This document shows positions 34,601-42,379 of a stretch of 64,000 bases of DNA, one piece after another. The notes beneath the pieces are model-generated. The model was not told the DNA's origin, made no database searches, and was given only the letters and a program-made list of their open reading frames with translations. Source of the stretch: Ruminococcaceae bacterium BL-6 (GTDB lineage Bacteria > Bacillota > Clostridia > Oscillospirales > Acutalibacteraceae); assembly GCA_902810075.1 (NCBI GenBank), contig LR778135.1, positions 1,612,001 to 1,676,000 on the forward strand, read 5' to 3'. The position numbers and the translations under genes were made by a program. The first letter of the stretch is position 1, and each line of letters begins with the position of its first letter.

Positions 34601-34714
34601 TCCCATGGCGTCGCTTAAAAAAGTGCCGCCAAAGATCCCGAAAATTACGAAGAGCGCACCAATCAGGATCAAAATGGTTTTTCGGCGCTCTTTTTTCTTT
34701 TCCTGCTTATCCAT
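31667..34714 (-). CDS. Surface protein with eight BIG2 (bacterial Ig-like) domains
   Basis: 1015 residues. A membrane helix at about 12-32 is followed by a Gly/Ser-rich linker to about 200. Eight tandem domains of about 82 residues follow, each with the LDxxxLTL, TVTWTSSNPAVATVDSTGKV and TATCKITVV landmarks. The last 150 residues are a separate beta-rich domain. BIG2 proteins are usually surface adhesins. Domains five to seven are nearly identical also at the DNA level (246-bp units), so copy number can change by recombination. It lies at the end of the Tad pilus genes and is probably an adhesin or tip protein that works with the pilus. Confidence 0.88.
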   Translation of the reverse strand: MDKQEKKKERRKTILILIGALFVIFGIFGGTFLSDAMGFDLLNIPKAPIPQDGQDSKSGGAGFVTPGQITDGSVFNHGQGRKAFSGFGDDGSLFEKTNASGINADGDSANGKDTGDGFLFTLKGTGNGKEGAGIPLVPGTGSNSSSTSHKPGSSGPTSSDSGQDNSSGGGSSSGSSSSSPSSGTIIPGNRPTPGGGNHSVPISEVKLDQTDVTINRHNTLQLTALISPSNTTESKTTVWSSSNADVATVDSKGLVTGVNAGETAITAKVGSHTATCNVTVVVLMEGISINYEELSVVKGDTAQLTAKTIPEDTTEDKAIVWSSSDPEVATVDGNGLVTAIKTGKATIKAKSELTGFSGSCEITVVSPMTGISMDKTTLTVNRDRTDKLAVIFSPEDTTDDQTVTWSSSDPSIAAVDQQGNVTGHKIGTATITATCGKFTATCDVTVVAMIDNIYLDQPELVLDRGTNGQLTVSYEPPDTTEDKTVTWTSSNPEIATVDNTGKVTAVSAGDAKITAKVGTHTATCNVTVVVLIHSISLDKANLTLDRGTNDQLKVSIDPPDTTEDTTVTWTSSNPAVATVDSTGKVAAISKGETTITAKIGTHIATCKVTIVILIHSISLDKADLTLDRGTNDQLKVSIDPPDTTEDTTVTWTSSNPAVATVDSTGKVTAISKGSTTITVKIGTHTATCKITVVVLIHSISLDKASLTLDRGTNQSLAVSIDPADTTENKAVTWTSSNPAVATVDSTGKVTAVSKGSTTITAKVGTHTATCKITVVVLIHSISLDKTSLSLKKTNTANLTVSYDPADTTEIKTVTWTSSNPAAATVDSSGKVTATSAGETTITAKVGTHTATCVVGVGVKYTVTVEEGDQTCTGEEIYMYADGSGEFGAWENDSMSYKHGVCYINIDFSEEINIEDNSDVSITFRDKRKSGKTSECYVFLRSPSTFNSTSARQSMSNGTKTWYSTSTSTSKVRLEFSAHVAAFDGEDSGDIFIHWDSGSLVVFGQPITGLTGYLDF

Positions 34715-34756
34715 GTTTGCCTCCTTTTCAGGCGAATAAAGAAAGAATGAAAAATC

Positions 34757-35314
34757 TTATGAAAACTTGGCCGTGTATCCGGCAACTGTTTTCATGGGGA
34801 TCTCCAATGGGGGAATTGCGCCCCAGCCAAAGGACAGCGGGACAGTTACCGTATAACTCGCATTCCCGGTAAATTTCTTTTCGCTGCCGGCAGCGTCCGG
34901 CGCGAACGGCGTATTGGTCATCTGAACGGAAAGACCGGAAATCCGGAATTCGAGGTTTTCCCCGATATATTTGGAATGTCCGCTGCCGTCCGGCTGCGTT
35001 CCAAACTGATTGTCCAGGATCGTATAGACAATATCGGAATCGACATCCTCCGTCCAGCTCGCGCTGTCCTTCTTATACCCGCCGCTGTATCCTTCCCGGA
35101 GGCCGTCGTAAAGCCTGGCGTAATTTTCCGTGCAGGCTTTTGTTACGACAGCATCCATGCCGTCGCGGGTGCCTTGCGCGATGATCTGCAGCCGGATATA
35201 TTCGTATCCGGCAGACACGATCACGAGCAAAGAAAGAGCAACAAAGGCGATCCAGAAAACGGAGGCCCCCTTGTTGCTTTTCAGAATGGATCTCACTTTG
35301 TGAATTACTTCCAA
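34757..35314 (-). CDS. TadE/pseudopilin-like protein (second)
   Basis: TTG 35314, GGGAGG 11 bp upstream, 185 residues. A short basic lead KVRSILKSNKGASVF and one membrane helix (about 20-42) are followed by a soluble extracellular part. This is the layout of TadE/TadF minor pilins. It overlaps the other TadE-like gene by 10 bp. Confidence 0.7.
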   Translation of the reverse strand: MEVIHKVRSILKSNKGASVFWIAFVALSLLVIVSAGYEYIRLQIIAQGTRDGMDAVVTKACTENYARLYDGLREGYSGGYKKDSASWTEDVDSDIVYTILDNQFGTQPDGSGHSKYIGENLEFRISGLSVQMTNTPFAPDAAGSEKKFTGNASYTVTVPLSFGWGAIPPLEIPMKTVAGYTAKFS

Positions 35315-35706
35315 TAGACTTCCGACCTCCCTTCCTGTATGGCTTTCAACGTCACGGGGAAGGACCCGAAGTTTGCAAATCCAATGTCTTTGACGATGGT
35401 ACATTTCAGAGTGATTTTTTCGTCCAATTGGATCTTCCCGGTCTTTGACCAGGTGACATCCGGGTGAAGCCCTGTCTGCTCCGATAAGGATTGTTCCTTT
35501 TCGGATGTTTCGGCCCCGACCTCTCCGGCCAGCTCTGCCGTCCGGCACAACTCGGAAGTGTATGTGTCAAGCTGCTGTTTTGCGATAAATGCCGGGAAAG
35601 TATGGAGGGCAAGGGCCAAAACCATAACTACCAGAAGCAGAAGACCGGAGGCTTCAATCATGATGTCGCCCTTGGTGGATTTTAAGATAGATCGTATTTT
35701 TTTCAT
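35305..35706 (-). CDS. TadE-like minor pilin
   Basis: 133 residues: KKIRSILKSTKGDIMIEAS then a membrane helix (about 19-42), as in TadE proteins where the invariant E at the start of the helix is seen as IEAS. Followed by a soluble beta-rich domain. The basic lead is shared with the downstream paralogue. Confidence 0.75.
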   Translation of the reverse strand: MKKIRSILKSTKGDIMIEASGLLLLVVMVLALALHTFPAFIAKQQLDTYTSELCRTAELAGEVGAETSEKEQSLSEQTGLHPDVTWSKTGKIQLDEKITLKCTIVKDIGFANFGSFPVTLKAIQEGRSEVYWK

Positions 35707-35716
35707 TGCTAAAACC

Positions 35717-36580
35717 TCACATCAAGCCGTTAATCAGCCTCATGAGATAGACGCCGATTGGTACAAGCAGGGTTGCGAAGAATCCGGCAAGCAGGATATA
35801 GCTGTAAACTTTGAGCTTATCCGGCCTTTTGATCGCAATGGATTTGAGCTGCTGCAATTCCAATTGCCGGAAATCATGGGAAAGCATTGCAAAGTGCATC
35901 ACGCCGTTATCCCCGCGAATAACCGATAATAGGCCGCGCACAGTCGAACTCATCATCGTTGTTCCGACACGGGATTCCAGCCGTGTAAGCGCCAGCTCCT
36001 GGGACCCTGACTTCATGTCCGCGATTGTAATCTCCAATTCGCGCCGGAAAGCATTTCCCGCGCTCGCCTTGTATCCTTCCAGCATCGATTGGACGTCACG
36101 GCTTGCATTTAATTCCTGTTCAATCGTCGAAACAAACCGGGGCAATTCCCGGTCTATTTCTTCCTGGCGTTTCTTCACCTTTTTTCGTGCGTCGTTCAAA
36201 TCGGAAAACAGCCCATGCACCGCCCAGGCGACTACCAACAGATTCATCAACGGCAGAAGAAAAGAGAACGGAATCATTAAAAGGAGCTTGAATCCCATTT
36301 TCACAATTGCGTGCGCAATATAAGTTTCCGGCTGCATGGCGATACCGGCCGTTTTCAGGGTGGAGCTGAGTTCCTTCCGGTGCCCATCGTTGAGCTTGAT
36401 GATTTTCCCCAGCTTGACGGAAAGCGTCATAACGAGAGCGCTGATCTGGAACACATGCTTTTTGTCGTGCTGCGTAATCGCCATGATCGCCCTGGTAGTC
36501 GCCAGCGAGGGAATATGAAATAAATCACAGGCGATCAGGTAAATCCCAAAAGAAATACAAAGAAAGAATAGAATCAGCAT
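35717..36580 (-). CDS. tadC: TadC-like type II secretion F domain protein
   Basis: 287 residues. Membrane helices near the N-terminus, in the middle (about 88-120) and at the C-terminus (about 262-285), with a cytoplasmic four-helix T2SSF domain containing ELPRFVSTIEQELNASRDVQSMLEGY. TadC pairs with TadB as the inner-membrane platform of the Tad pilus. Confidence 0.85.
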   Translation of the reverse strand: MLILFFLCISFGIYLIACDLFHIPSLATTRAIMAITQHDKKHVFQISALVMTLSVKLGKIIKLNDGHRKELSSTLKTAGIAMQPETYIAHAIVKMGFKLLLMIPFSFLLPLMNLLVVAWAVHGLFSDLNDARKKVKKRQEEIDRELPRFVSTIEQELNASRDVQSMLEGYKASAGNAFRRELEITIADMKSGSQELALTRLESRVGTTMMSSTVRGLLSVIRGDNGVMHFAMLSHDFRQLELQQLKSIAIKRPDKLKVYSYILLAGFFATLLVPIGVYLMRLINGLM

Positions 36581-36583
36581 GGC

Positions 36584-37513
36584 TTACCTCCTGTACTCAA
36601 TCGGCTGGGTGTTCCGGACGATTGCTACCAGGGCAATCATCAAAAGGATCACATCAACTGTAATAAGGATTTTTCCAGCCGGAGTGAACATCAAAATGTT
36701 ATACCATTCGACGTTCTGAGAACGCATGAACGGAGCTTCAAGCAAGAGCAGCAAAGCCATAACGACAAAGTCCTTTAACGGCTCGTACAAAAGATTATTC
36801 AGCTCTCCCGCTACTACACGCATATCGGAAAGCTTATTGACGATAGGGAGCAGGGTGCTTTTCAGGCTGCGGTCGTCCTGGCATAAAATCATGGCGTCAA
36901 TCCATTCGTGGAAAACCGAGTTGTTGATCTGTTTTTTCATGCTTTCCAATAGGGCGGGAATATCCGGGCTTATCATTTGAGCTTGAACAAGAAATCGCTG
37001 AAACGTTGGTTTCACGCGCTGGTCCAGATTGTCCACATTTTCCGAAACCGCCGTGATGATGGATTCCGTCCGGATATAGGAAGATGTGATGGTCGAGAGA
37101 GCCGTTTCCAGCGCGATATTCAGATCTTTTTTTGATCTTATGGCAGTGATTAACACATACAAAAAGGGAAGCAGCGCAAAAAAAATAGCAAGGAAAGGAA
37201 TCAGGAAGGGGTTGTCCATTGCGCTCGCAATCAGAACCCCGACGACTGCCAGGACAAAAGAAGCAAAAACAATCTGCGAAAATTTGCTGCTCTGATCCTC
37301 CATTCTCAGCGCTTCCTTGGAATCACTTACAATCGCGTGGATCCCGCGTATCTTGACAGGCTTTATGCTGCGCTTGATACTGTGTTTCAGCTTGACCTTC
37401 CGCCCGGAAAACACAGAAAGTATCTGTGTCACAAAATCGGCGGGAGTGAGGTTTAAAGCCATAAAAGCCCCGGCCACCATTATAAAAAAGGCAAGGGCAT
37501 AAAAGAACATCAT
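36584..37513 (-). CDS. tadB: TadB-like type II secretion F domain protein
   Basis: 309 residues with helices at about 1-22, 85-125 and 255-300. The middle T2SSF domain includes ETALSTITSSYIRTESIITAVSENV. It overlaps the cpaF stop by 4 bp and lies 3 bp before tadC. Confidence 0.85.
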   Translation of the reverse strand: MMFFYALAFFIMVAGAFMALNLTPADFVTQILSVFSGRKVKLKHSIKRSIKPVKIRGIHAIVSDSKEALRMEDQSSKFSQIVFASFVLAVVGVLIASAMDNPFLIPFLAIFFALLPFLYVLITAIRSKKDLNIALETALSTITSSYIRTESIITAVSENVDNLDQRVKPTFQRFLVQAQMISPDIPALLESMKKQINNSVFHEWIDAMILCQDDRSLKSTLLPIVNKLSDMRVVAGELNNLLYEPLKDFVVMALLLLLEAPFMRSQNVEWYNILMFTPAGKILITVDVILLMIALVAIVRNTQPIEYRR

Positions 37514-38859
37514 TTTGCGTCACCTCCAATAAACTTCTGCAGCACGGATTCAGGAATACCGTTGTCCCGTAATTCCTGCTGCAGATTTTTAGAAATTACA
37601 CCAACACGTTCAAATTTCCCATGTACTTTCGTTTTACCGTTTGTGACTTCGTTTTTGAAAGTATGGAACTGATAGAGCGTACTCAGCTTGCGCCTGCCGT
37701 TGTCGTCAAGCTCGCATTCACATATTTCCGTGATGCGGCGGACGTTATCTTCCATTTTTCTGACATAGAAAGTGATTGGGAAAGCGTCCACGACAAACGA
37801 AGAAAGCAGCTTGTCGCTGAGGTTGCCTTTCAGGCTGCATAGGTCAATGATACGGTCATATATTTTGGAGCAGCTTTTCGCGTGTACCGTGGAGATCACC
37901 GCATGGCCTGTCCGGGCGGCTTCCTGAGCTTCATACGCCTCAGAGCCTTTCATTTCTGCCATGCAGATATAGTCCGGGTCGAAAGTCAGGCCCTGTTCCA
38001 GCAGTACCTGCTGGGTAATATTCTGCTTCGGATCGTCCGAGTACCGTGTCACCGTGTGGATCACATTGTTCCGAACTTTCCCGTTCTCATCCCGTTTCAC
38101 AAGGTCAAACTCGCGGTTGCCGTTTTCGATGGTATAGAGGCGCTTGAAATTTGAGATTGTGGACATGATCCAGCTCATGATGGTCGTCTTCCCGGTTCCG
38201 GTCGAGCCAGCCAGAACCATCGAAATGCCATACTGGAATAAGGTGCTGAGAAAATCGAGCATTTCCTCCGTGGCGGTCCCAAAGCGGATGAACTCTGCTT
38301 TCCCAATCTTTTTCGGGTTGACGAAACGGATGGAAGCGGTCACGCCAACATCATCGTCAATGACGCCGGGGCCGTTTACCGTGATCCGGATGTTTTTACC
38401 CAAGTGGCCGCGAGCGCAAGGCCGTCCGTCGTCCAAAATGATGTTTGATTTCCGCAACATACGCTTGACCACGTTTACCGCATGTTCGGGAGAATGGAAT
38501 TCCCCATCGGCAGGCTCTACCCGGCCGTCGCTGAACGTCACCTTTACATCGTCCCAGGAATTGATGTTAATCTCTTCAACATCCGGAACACTAAGATTGA
38601 CATATTTTGTTAAAAATGAAAATCCGGCCATTTCATCGTACAGTTTATCAACCAAAGTCTCAAAATCGCATCCGGGAACACCGCATTTGTTTTCCGTCAG
38701 GTACTGCCGGATCAGGGCCAAAAACTGCGGCCTGTTCGTGTCGTTTACGTCGGATAGCAATTCTCGGTATTGCTCCGACATATAGTTTTGAATTTGGTCA
38801 AAGAGCACCGGGAATTCAAAAGATTCCGTCTGGCTCTGAAACATTGTCCGGTTATTCAT
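37510..38859 (-). CDS. cpaF: CpaF/TadA secretion ATPase (second copy)
   Basis: 449 residues. Walker A GSTGTGKTT at 218-226, an Asp box with EMKGSEAYEAQEAARTGHAVISTVHA that matches the Walker B and His box, and the N-domain LYDEMAGFSFLTKYV. It is the canonical Tad pilus motor in contrast to the divergent copy at 30333. It overlaps the TadZ-like gene upstream by 8 bp. Confidence 0.93.
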   Translation of the reverse strand: MNNRTMFQSQTESFEFPVLFDQIQNYMSEQYRELLSDVNDTNRPQFLALIRQYLTENKCGVPGCDFETLVDKLYDEMAGFSFLTKYVNLSVPDVEEININSWDDVKVTFSDGRVEPADGEFHSPEHAVNVVKRMLRKSNIILDDGRPCARGHLGKNIRITVNGPGVIDDDVGVTASIRFVNPKKIGKAEFIRFGTATEEMLDFLSTLFQYGISMVLAGSTGTGKTTIMSWIMSTISNFKRLYTIENGNREFDLVKRDENGKVRNNVIHTVTRYSDDPKQNITQQVLLEQGLTFDPDYICMAEMKGSEAYEAQEAARTGHAVISTVHAKSCSKIYDRIIDLCSLKGNLSDKLLSSFVVDAFPITFYVRKMEDNVRRITEICECELDDNGRRKLSTLYQFHTFKNEVTNGKTKVHGKFERVGVISKNLQQELRDNGIPESVLQKFIGGDAK

Positions 38860-39610
38860 TCAAAATAACCTCCTGTATCAGCGACGCAAAGGCAGAATCA
38901 AAGGCTTTCCCGGCCTTGCCAGTTAGAGAATCCAGCAGATGCTGTTCCTCTAACTGATCTTCCAGCCCGGGGCAGAAAGGAAAATCATATCTCGCAACGC
39001 CTCTTTCAAAAGCACTTTCATAGAGCGTTGTTGAGTGATTCCGGACTTTGTTCAGGATACCGATTTGCCTATGAATTTTAAACTTCGGGTCAAGAAGCGC
39101 CTGAACCTGAGAAACGAGATACACCATGCTTTTCGTGTCGGGGGTCCCGATACGAAAGACAATATCAGCCGATTCAAGGGCATAAGCCGTCAAAAGATTG
39201 CTGATGGTATGGTGGGAACAATCCACGAGAATGAAATCAATATCGGGGACTCTCTTGCAAAGCCCGAAAAGATTCTTGACGCTTTGCAGCGTGTATTCCG
39301 GATAGGAAATCGCATTATCTCCTGAAACATAGCCGAGAAAGCTGATATATCCGCTGCTACCGAAAGCAAAGCTGTGCTGCAGAACTGTGTCTACTGTTAA
39401 ATTTGTTTTTGAAAGCAGATCGCCAAGCGATTTTTCAGATCCTTCAGGTGACGATATGAGGGTGGGGATCACCGGCGTTTCATCGTCACAGTGGATCATG
39501 AGGACATTCCTTTTATCCGCCGCAAGCAGCTTCGCCGCCTTGACGGAAAACGTGGTTTTTCCACTGTCCGGGCTGCCCCAAATGGCGATTACTTTACTCG
39601 GCATTTTCAT
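38852..39610 (-). CDS. TadZ/CpaE-like MinD-family ATPase (first)
   Basis: ATG 39610 or 39604 (MPSKVIAIWGSPDSGKTT); about 250-252 residues. The P-loop GSPDSGKTT near the N-terminus is the deviant Walker A of MinD/ParA-type proteins, and DIDFILVDCSHHT is the Walker B. TadZ places the pilus machinery at the cell pole. It overlaps the cpaB end by about 17 bp. A second related protein is at 41109. Confidence 0.8.
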   Translation of the reverse strand: MKMPSKVIAIWGSPDSGKTTFSVKAAKLLAADKRNVLMIHCDDETPVIPTLISSPEGSEKSLGDLLSKTNLTVDTVLQHSFAFGSSGYISFLGYVSGDNAISYPEYTLQSVKNLFGLCKRVPDIDFILVDCSHHTISNLLTAYALESADIVFRIGTPDTKSMVYLVSQVQALLDPKFKIHRQIGILNKVRNHSTTLYESAFERGVARYDFPFCPGLEDQLEEQHLLDSLTGKAGKAFDSAFASLIQEVILNE

Positions 39611-40343
39611 CACCCGATCCATTTTCTTTGAGATATTTCGCCTGAACGGAAAGGAACCGGTTTGCGTTTTCTTTTGTTCCACGGTAAACCAGTCCGGCGT
39701 GGAGCTGCCCGTTGTGGTCGTAGTCAACCAATTTCTGCATCTGTTCGGGCGTGACCATGACCGTGAGAGTTGAGGGCATATCTTCCTGCTTACTTTTCCC
39801 CTTGTCCGACGCGGTGGTCGTATTGTCAACGCCGGTATCGTTTGTGGCGGCGAGAAGCTTGACATACCTCAGCTCTGCCGGTGCCAGTGTCTGTTTCAGG
39901 TCGCCGTAATCGGCAACATTGAAGGAAATGATATCGCCGGGCATGAGCTTGCCGGACAGGCCGGCAGCAAAATTCTTGATGGAAACGGATAGGGCAACCT
40001 GTTTTCCGTCAAGCTGGGACAGGTAGGCGTTCGGGGCCTGCGCTGAAATTTTGCTGTCAAGGATGTTGTCGCCCGGCTGCAGAGTGGCCGTCGCATACTT
40101 CCCGATCACCTTGTCGGGGTCGGTCACGATGTTGGAAGGCAGATTGTATCCGCCGATTTTGACCGTTTGGATCATATCTTTCTTTATTTGCGTACTTTCC
40201 TTGATTTCCTTTGTCACCCTTACAACGGTGACATGGCGGCTGCTCGCCGTGCTGATTACAGGCGCAACTATCAGGCAGATCACCAGAGCGAGGATAATGC
40301 TCCCGATACCGAGCGCGGTACGATTGTGTAAAAGACGTTTCAT
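39594..40343 (-). CDS. cpaB: CpaB/RcpC-like SAF-domain pilus assembly protein
   Basis: 249 residues. One membrane helix at about 12-32, then a SAF domain (VVRVTKEIKESTQIKKDMI to YATATLQPGDNIL) and a RcpC-like part (GKQVALSVSIKNFAAGLSGKLMPGDII). In Gram-negatives CpaB acts at the secretin; in Gram-positive Tad systems it sits at the membrane. Confidence 0.85.
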   Translation of the reverse strand: MKRLLHNRTALGIGSIILALVICLIVAPVISTASSRHVTVVRVTKEIKESTQIKKDMIQTVKIGGYNLPSNIVTDPDKVIGKYATATLQPGDNILDSKISAQAPNAYLSQLDGKQVALSVSIKNFAAGLSGKLMPGDIISFNVADYGDLKQTLAPAELRYVKLLAATNDTGVDNTTTASDKGKSKQEDMPSTLTVMVTPEQMQKLVDYDHNGQLHAGLVYRGTKENANRFLSVQAKYLKENGSGDENAE

Positions 40344-40352
40344 TGTAACCTC

Positions 40353-40850
40353 CTAAAATGATAAAAATGAAAGAAAGCACCCGATACTTAAAGCGGGTAC
40401 CAATGCGTATGATTGCTTTTTTCGATGGTGAAAATGGATCAAAACAAAAATCAAGAAACCGATCAGGGCAGCCAAAAGCGCCCCATCGGTTTTCAGGACA
40501 AAACCGGCTGCCGCCATAAATTTAATATCCCCGCCTCCGAGCCCATCAGAACGAAGGGCTATCAGCAGCAATGGGACCGAAACGATCAGCGCGCCGCCGA
40601 AAGAACTCCAACCGCATTCAATGAGGCCGATCAATGCGACCGGGATCAGTAAAACATCCGGAATGGCTTTTGTTTTGAAATCCAGAAAGGCGATTGCGGT
40701 TAAGAAACAGAAAAAGAAAATGCCCTTGACAATATGTACCGGATCATCAAAGGCAATCAACAGGGATGTGCTGGCGCATATAAAAATAAGCGGCAGGGCA
40801 ATCTGTTCCGTGCGCGTGGCCTCTCGAAATGTGCAAATAAAGTCCCTCAT
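40353..40850 (-). CDS. Prepilin peptidase (A24, TadV/CpaA-like)
   Basis: ATG 40850 overlaps the pilin stop (ATGA); 165 residues. The two catalytic aspartates are present: FLDFKTKAIPD in the first and GLGGGDIKFMAAAG in the second motif. Four to five membrane helices. It should cleave the Flp-type prepilin encoded just upstream. Confidence 0.9.
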   Translation of the reverse strand: MRDFICTFREATRTEQIALPLIFICASTSLLIAFDDPVHIVKGIFFFCFLTAIAFLDFKTKAIPDVLLIPVALIGLIECGWSSFGGALIVSVPLLLIALRSDGLGGGDIKFMAAAGFVLKTDGALLAALIGFLIFVLIHFHHRKKQSYALVPALSIGCFLSFLSF

Positions 40851-41086
40851 CCCGCAATGGCAAACATCTGCGAAACCTTTTCTTTGATTCCGGGAATGAT
40901 GCTGTCGGAGAAGATTCCCGTGAATGCTTGGAGAAGCACACAAATCAGGACGATCGCCATAACAGCCGCGCCCGCGATTTCCACAGCGGACGCGCCTGTA
41001 TGGCTGCAAAGAACAGCCTGGGCCGACACAGCAGTGGAACGGATCTTTCTCTTTACGTTCCCAGCAAATTTCAAAACTTTCGTCAT
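40847..41086 (-). CDS. flp: Flp/Tad-type pilin
   Basis: 79 residues: a basic lead (KFAGNVKRKIRST), a probable processing site in the segment SHTGASAVEIAGAAV where the E five residues into the mature pilin is conserved in type IV-like pilins, then one hydrophobic helix. This is the expected main pilin. It overlaps the peptidase gene by 4 bp. Confidence 0.75.
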   Translation of the reverse strand: MTKVLKFAGNVKRKIRSTAVSAQAVLCSHTGASAVEIAGAAVMAIVLICVLLQAFTGIFSDSIIPGIKEKVSQMFAIAG

Positions 41087-41108
41087 GTCAATTTTTCCTC
41101 CTTAAATT

Positions 41109-41831
41109 TTAGGATTCATGATCCAGCAGGTCTATCACGATCCGCTGGATTACCTTCGCATACTTTTTCGCCGGGGAGCCATACACAGGTTCATAGAGCT
41201 TCCCGGCGTCGTACTGCTCTTCCAGATCGGGAACGTGCGGCAGGACATAGGGCACAGGCCCCAGGCTTTCCCCCGCAACGCTCGCGTCCTGGTTGGGCTT
41301 CAAATTATTCAGGACGTTGATTACCGCCTTCCCTTCTTCTTCCTTTTTATTTGCTGCAAAGAACACAAAACTTTTCAGCCCGGCATTGAACAAGCGATAG
41401 CGGATATCGCAAGCACCGAAAACGGGGGAAGCAAGAGAATTTTCCGGGCCGCAGTCGATGACCGTATAATCCGCACAGCTCCGCAATACTGAAAAAAGCT
41501 TTGATCCTTTTTCCCCGGAATCCTGCGGCGGGGATTGATCCCCAATACGGTATCCCAAAAAGCCGATCAGTCCGCTTTTTCCAAACGGAACGCAGTGGCG
41601 TAAAACCGTAATCGAGGAAGGCTCCGAAAGCCGCAGCAGGCTTCCCAGGCTCGGCGCGCTTTCGTCGGATTCAGGGATCAGCAGCGGGATCGCTGGAACC
41701 TGTTCATCACAGCAGACAAGGATCACCTGCCTTTTGAAATCAGCAAGGGCTTTTGCAATCTTTACGGCAGTCAAAGTTTTCCCGCTGCCTGGGCTTCCGC
41801 TGACCGCAATTATCTTTCCTGACAGTTTCAT
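41109..41831 (-). CDS. TadZ/CpaE-like MinD-family ATPase (second)
   Basis: ATG 41831 with AAAGGAGC upstream; 240 residues. P-loop VSGSPGSGKTLTAVKIAKAL and a later YTVIDCGPENS. It is a paralogue of the protein at 38852: both share the order P-loop, VxxxCCDEQVPAIP or IHCDDETPVIP, GFLGY. Why the locus keeps two is unknown. It lies 22 bp before the pilin gene. Confidence 0.8.
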   Translation of the reverse strand: MKLSGKIIAVSGSPGSGKTLTAVKIAKALADFKRQVILVCCDEQVPAIPLLIPESDESAPSLGSLLRLSEPSSITVLRHCVPFGKSGLIGFLGYRIGDQSPPQDSGEKGSKLFSVLRSCADYTVIDCGPENSLASPVFGACDIRYRLFNAGLKSFVFFAANKKEEEGKAVINVLNNLKPNQDASVAGESLGPVPYVLPHVPDLEEQYDAGKLYEPVYGSPAKKYAKVIQRIVIDLLDHES

Positions 41832-42003
41832 CAGCTCCTTTCCGGCTGGTATCGATATAGATTTTGACTTTTTCTCCTTTCGTGTCCCGGACAATATCCA
41901 GCAGGGGATCAACAGCATCCGGGTCGTACTGTTGGAGGCCCCGGCAGCAGTCCAGCCATTCCTGCAGGAGGTTCGGCGGCAAATAGATTTCGATAGCGTC
42001 CAA
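41740..42003 (-). CDS. Small acidic protein overlapping the second TadZ gene
   Basis: 87 residues from ATG 42003 (MDAIEIYLPPNLLQEWLDC). The first 58 residues look like a real protein; the last 29 overlap the TadZ gene by 92 bp and are basic and low in sense, so a shorter real product or a tail change is possible. Function unknown. Confidence 0.45.
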   Translation of the reverse strand: MDAIEIYLPPNLLQEWLDCCRGLQQYDPDAVDPLLDIVRDTKGEKVKIYIDTSRKGADETVRKDNCGQRKPRQRENFDCRKDCKSPC

Positions 42004-42027
42004 TCAATTCCCCCCTCCACTTACCCA

Positions 42028-42040
42028 GGACAAAATGTCC
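42028..42040. repeat. GGACA palindrome copy 7 (core only)
   Basis: Core GGACA, AAA, TGTCC is intact, but the outer arms no longer match (CCCA against CGAG). Upstream of the small acidic gene. Confidence 0.85.
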
Positions 42041-42056
42041 GAGTAAAAATGAATAT

Positions 42057-42085
42057 AAAAAAAGCCCGGATAATTAAATCCGGGC
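42057..42085 (-). terminator. Terminator after spoVG
   Basis: Minus-strand CCCGGA/TCCGGG stem with an 8-nt A/T loop, followed by GC and seven Ts. 12 bp after the spoVG stop. Confidence 0.85.
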
Positions 42086-42096
42086 GGATAAAAAAA

Positions 42097-42366
42097 TTAA
42101 GCTATTTTGTTTTCAGTCGTGGACCGGTACGCTTCCAGAATCTGCGTCTGCATACCGTACCGCGTCTTGCGGTTCAGCGGCGCGACCAGTTCCCAGCCCG
42201 CCTTTTTGACGCGCTTCGTTTTAGGAAACTCAACGCATAGCCCATGATCTGTTTGAATCACCATCATGTCGTTGATGGCGAGCTGATTGTCCAGAACAAT
42301 GCTGGCATACGCTTTCAGGCGGGGCATTCCCTCGACCGGCCGAACTTTGATATTTGTGATTTCCAT
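42097..42366 (-). CDS. spoVG: SpoVG family regulator
   Basis: 89 residues. The opening MEITNIKVRPVEG, then LKAYASIVLDNQLAINDMMVIQ and GLCVEFPKTKR, is the standard SpoVG fold. SpoVG proteins bind nucleic acid and are often found in ICEs and phages besides the chromosome. It lies 13 bp after the rep-like gene. Confidence 0.9.
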   Translation of the reverse strand: MEITNIKVRPVEGMPRLKAYASIVLDNQLAINDMMVIQTDHGLCVEFPKTKRVKKAGWELVAPLNRKTRYGMQTQILEAYRSTTENKIA

Positions 42367-42379
42367 TTTTAAATCTCCT

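Noticed and set aside
40353..41009. Long start of the prepilin peptidase at 41009
   Set aside because: The extra N-terminus lies over the pilin gene; ATG 40850 overlaps its stop and begins the real protein.
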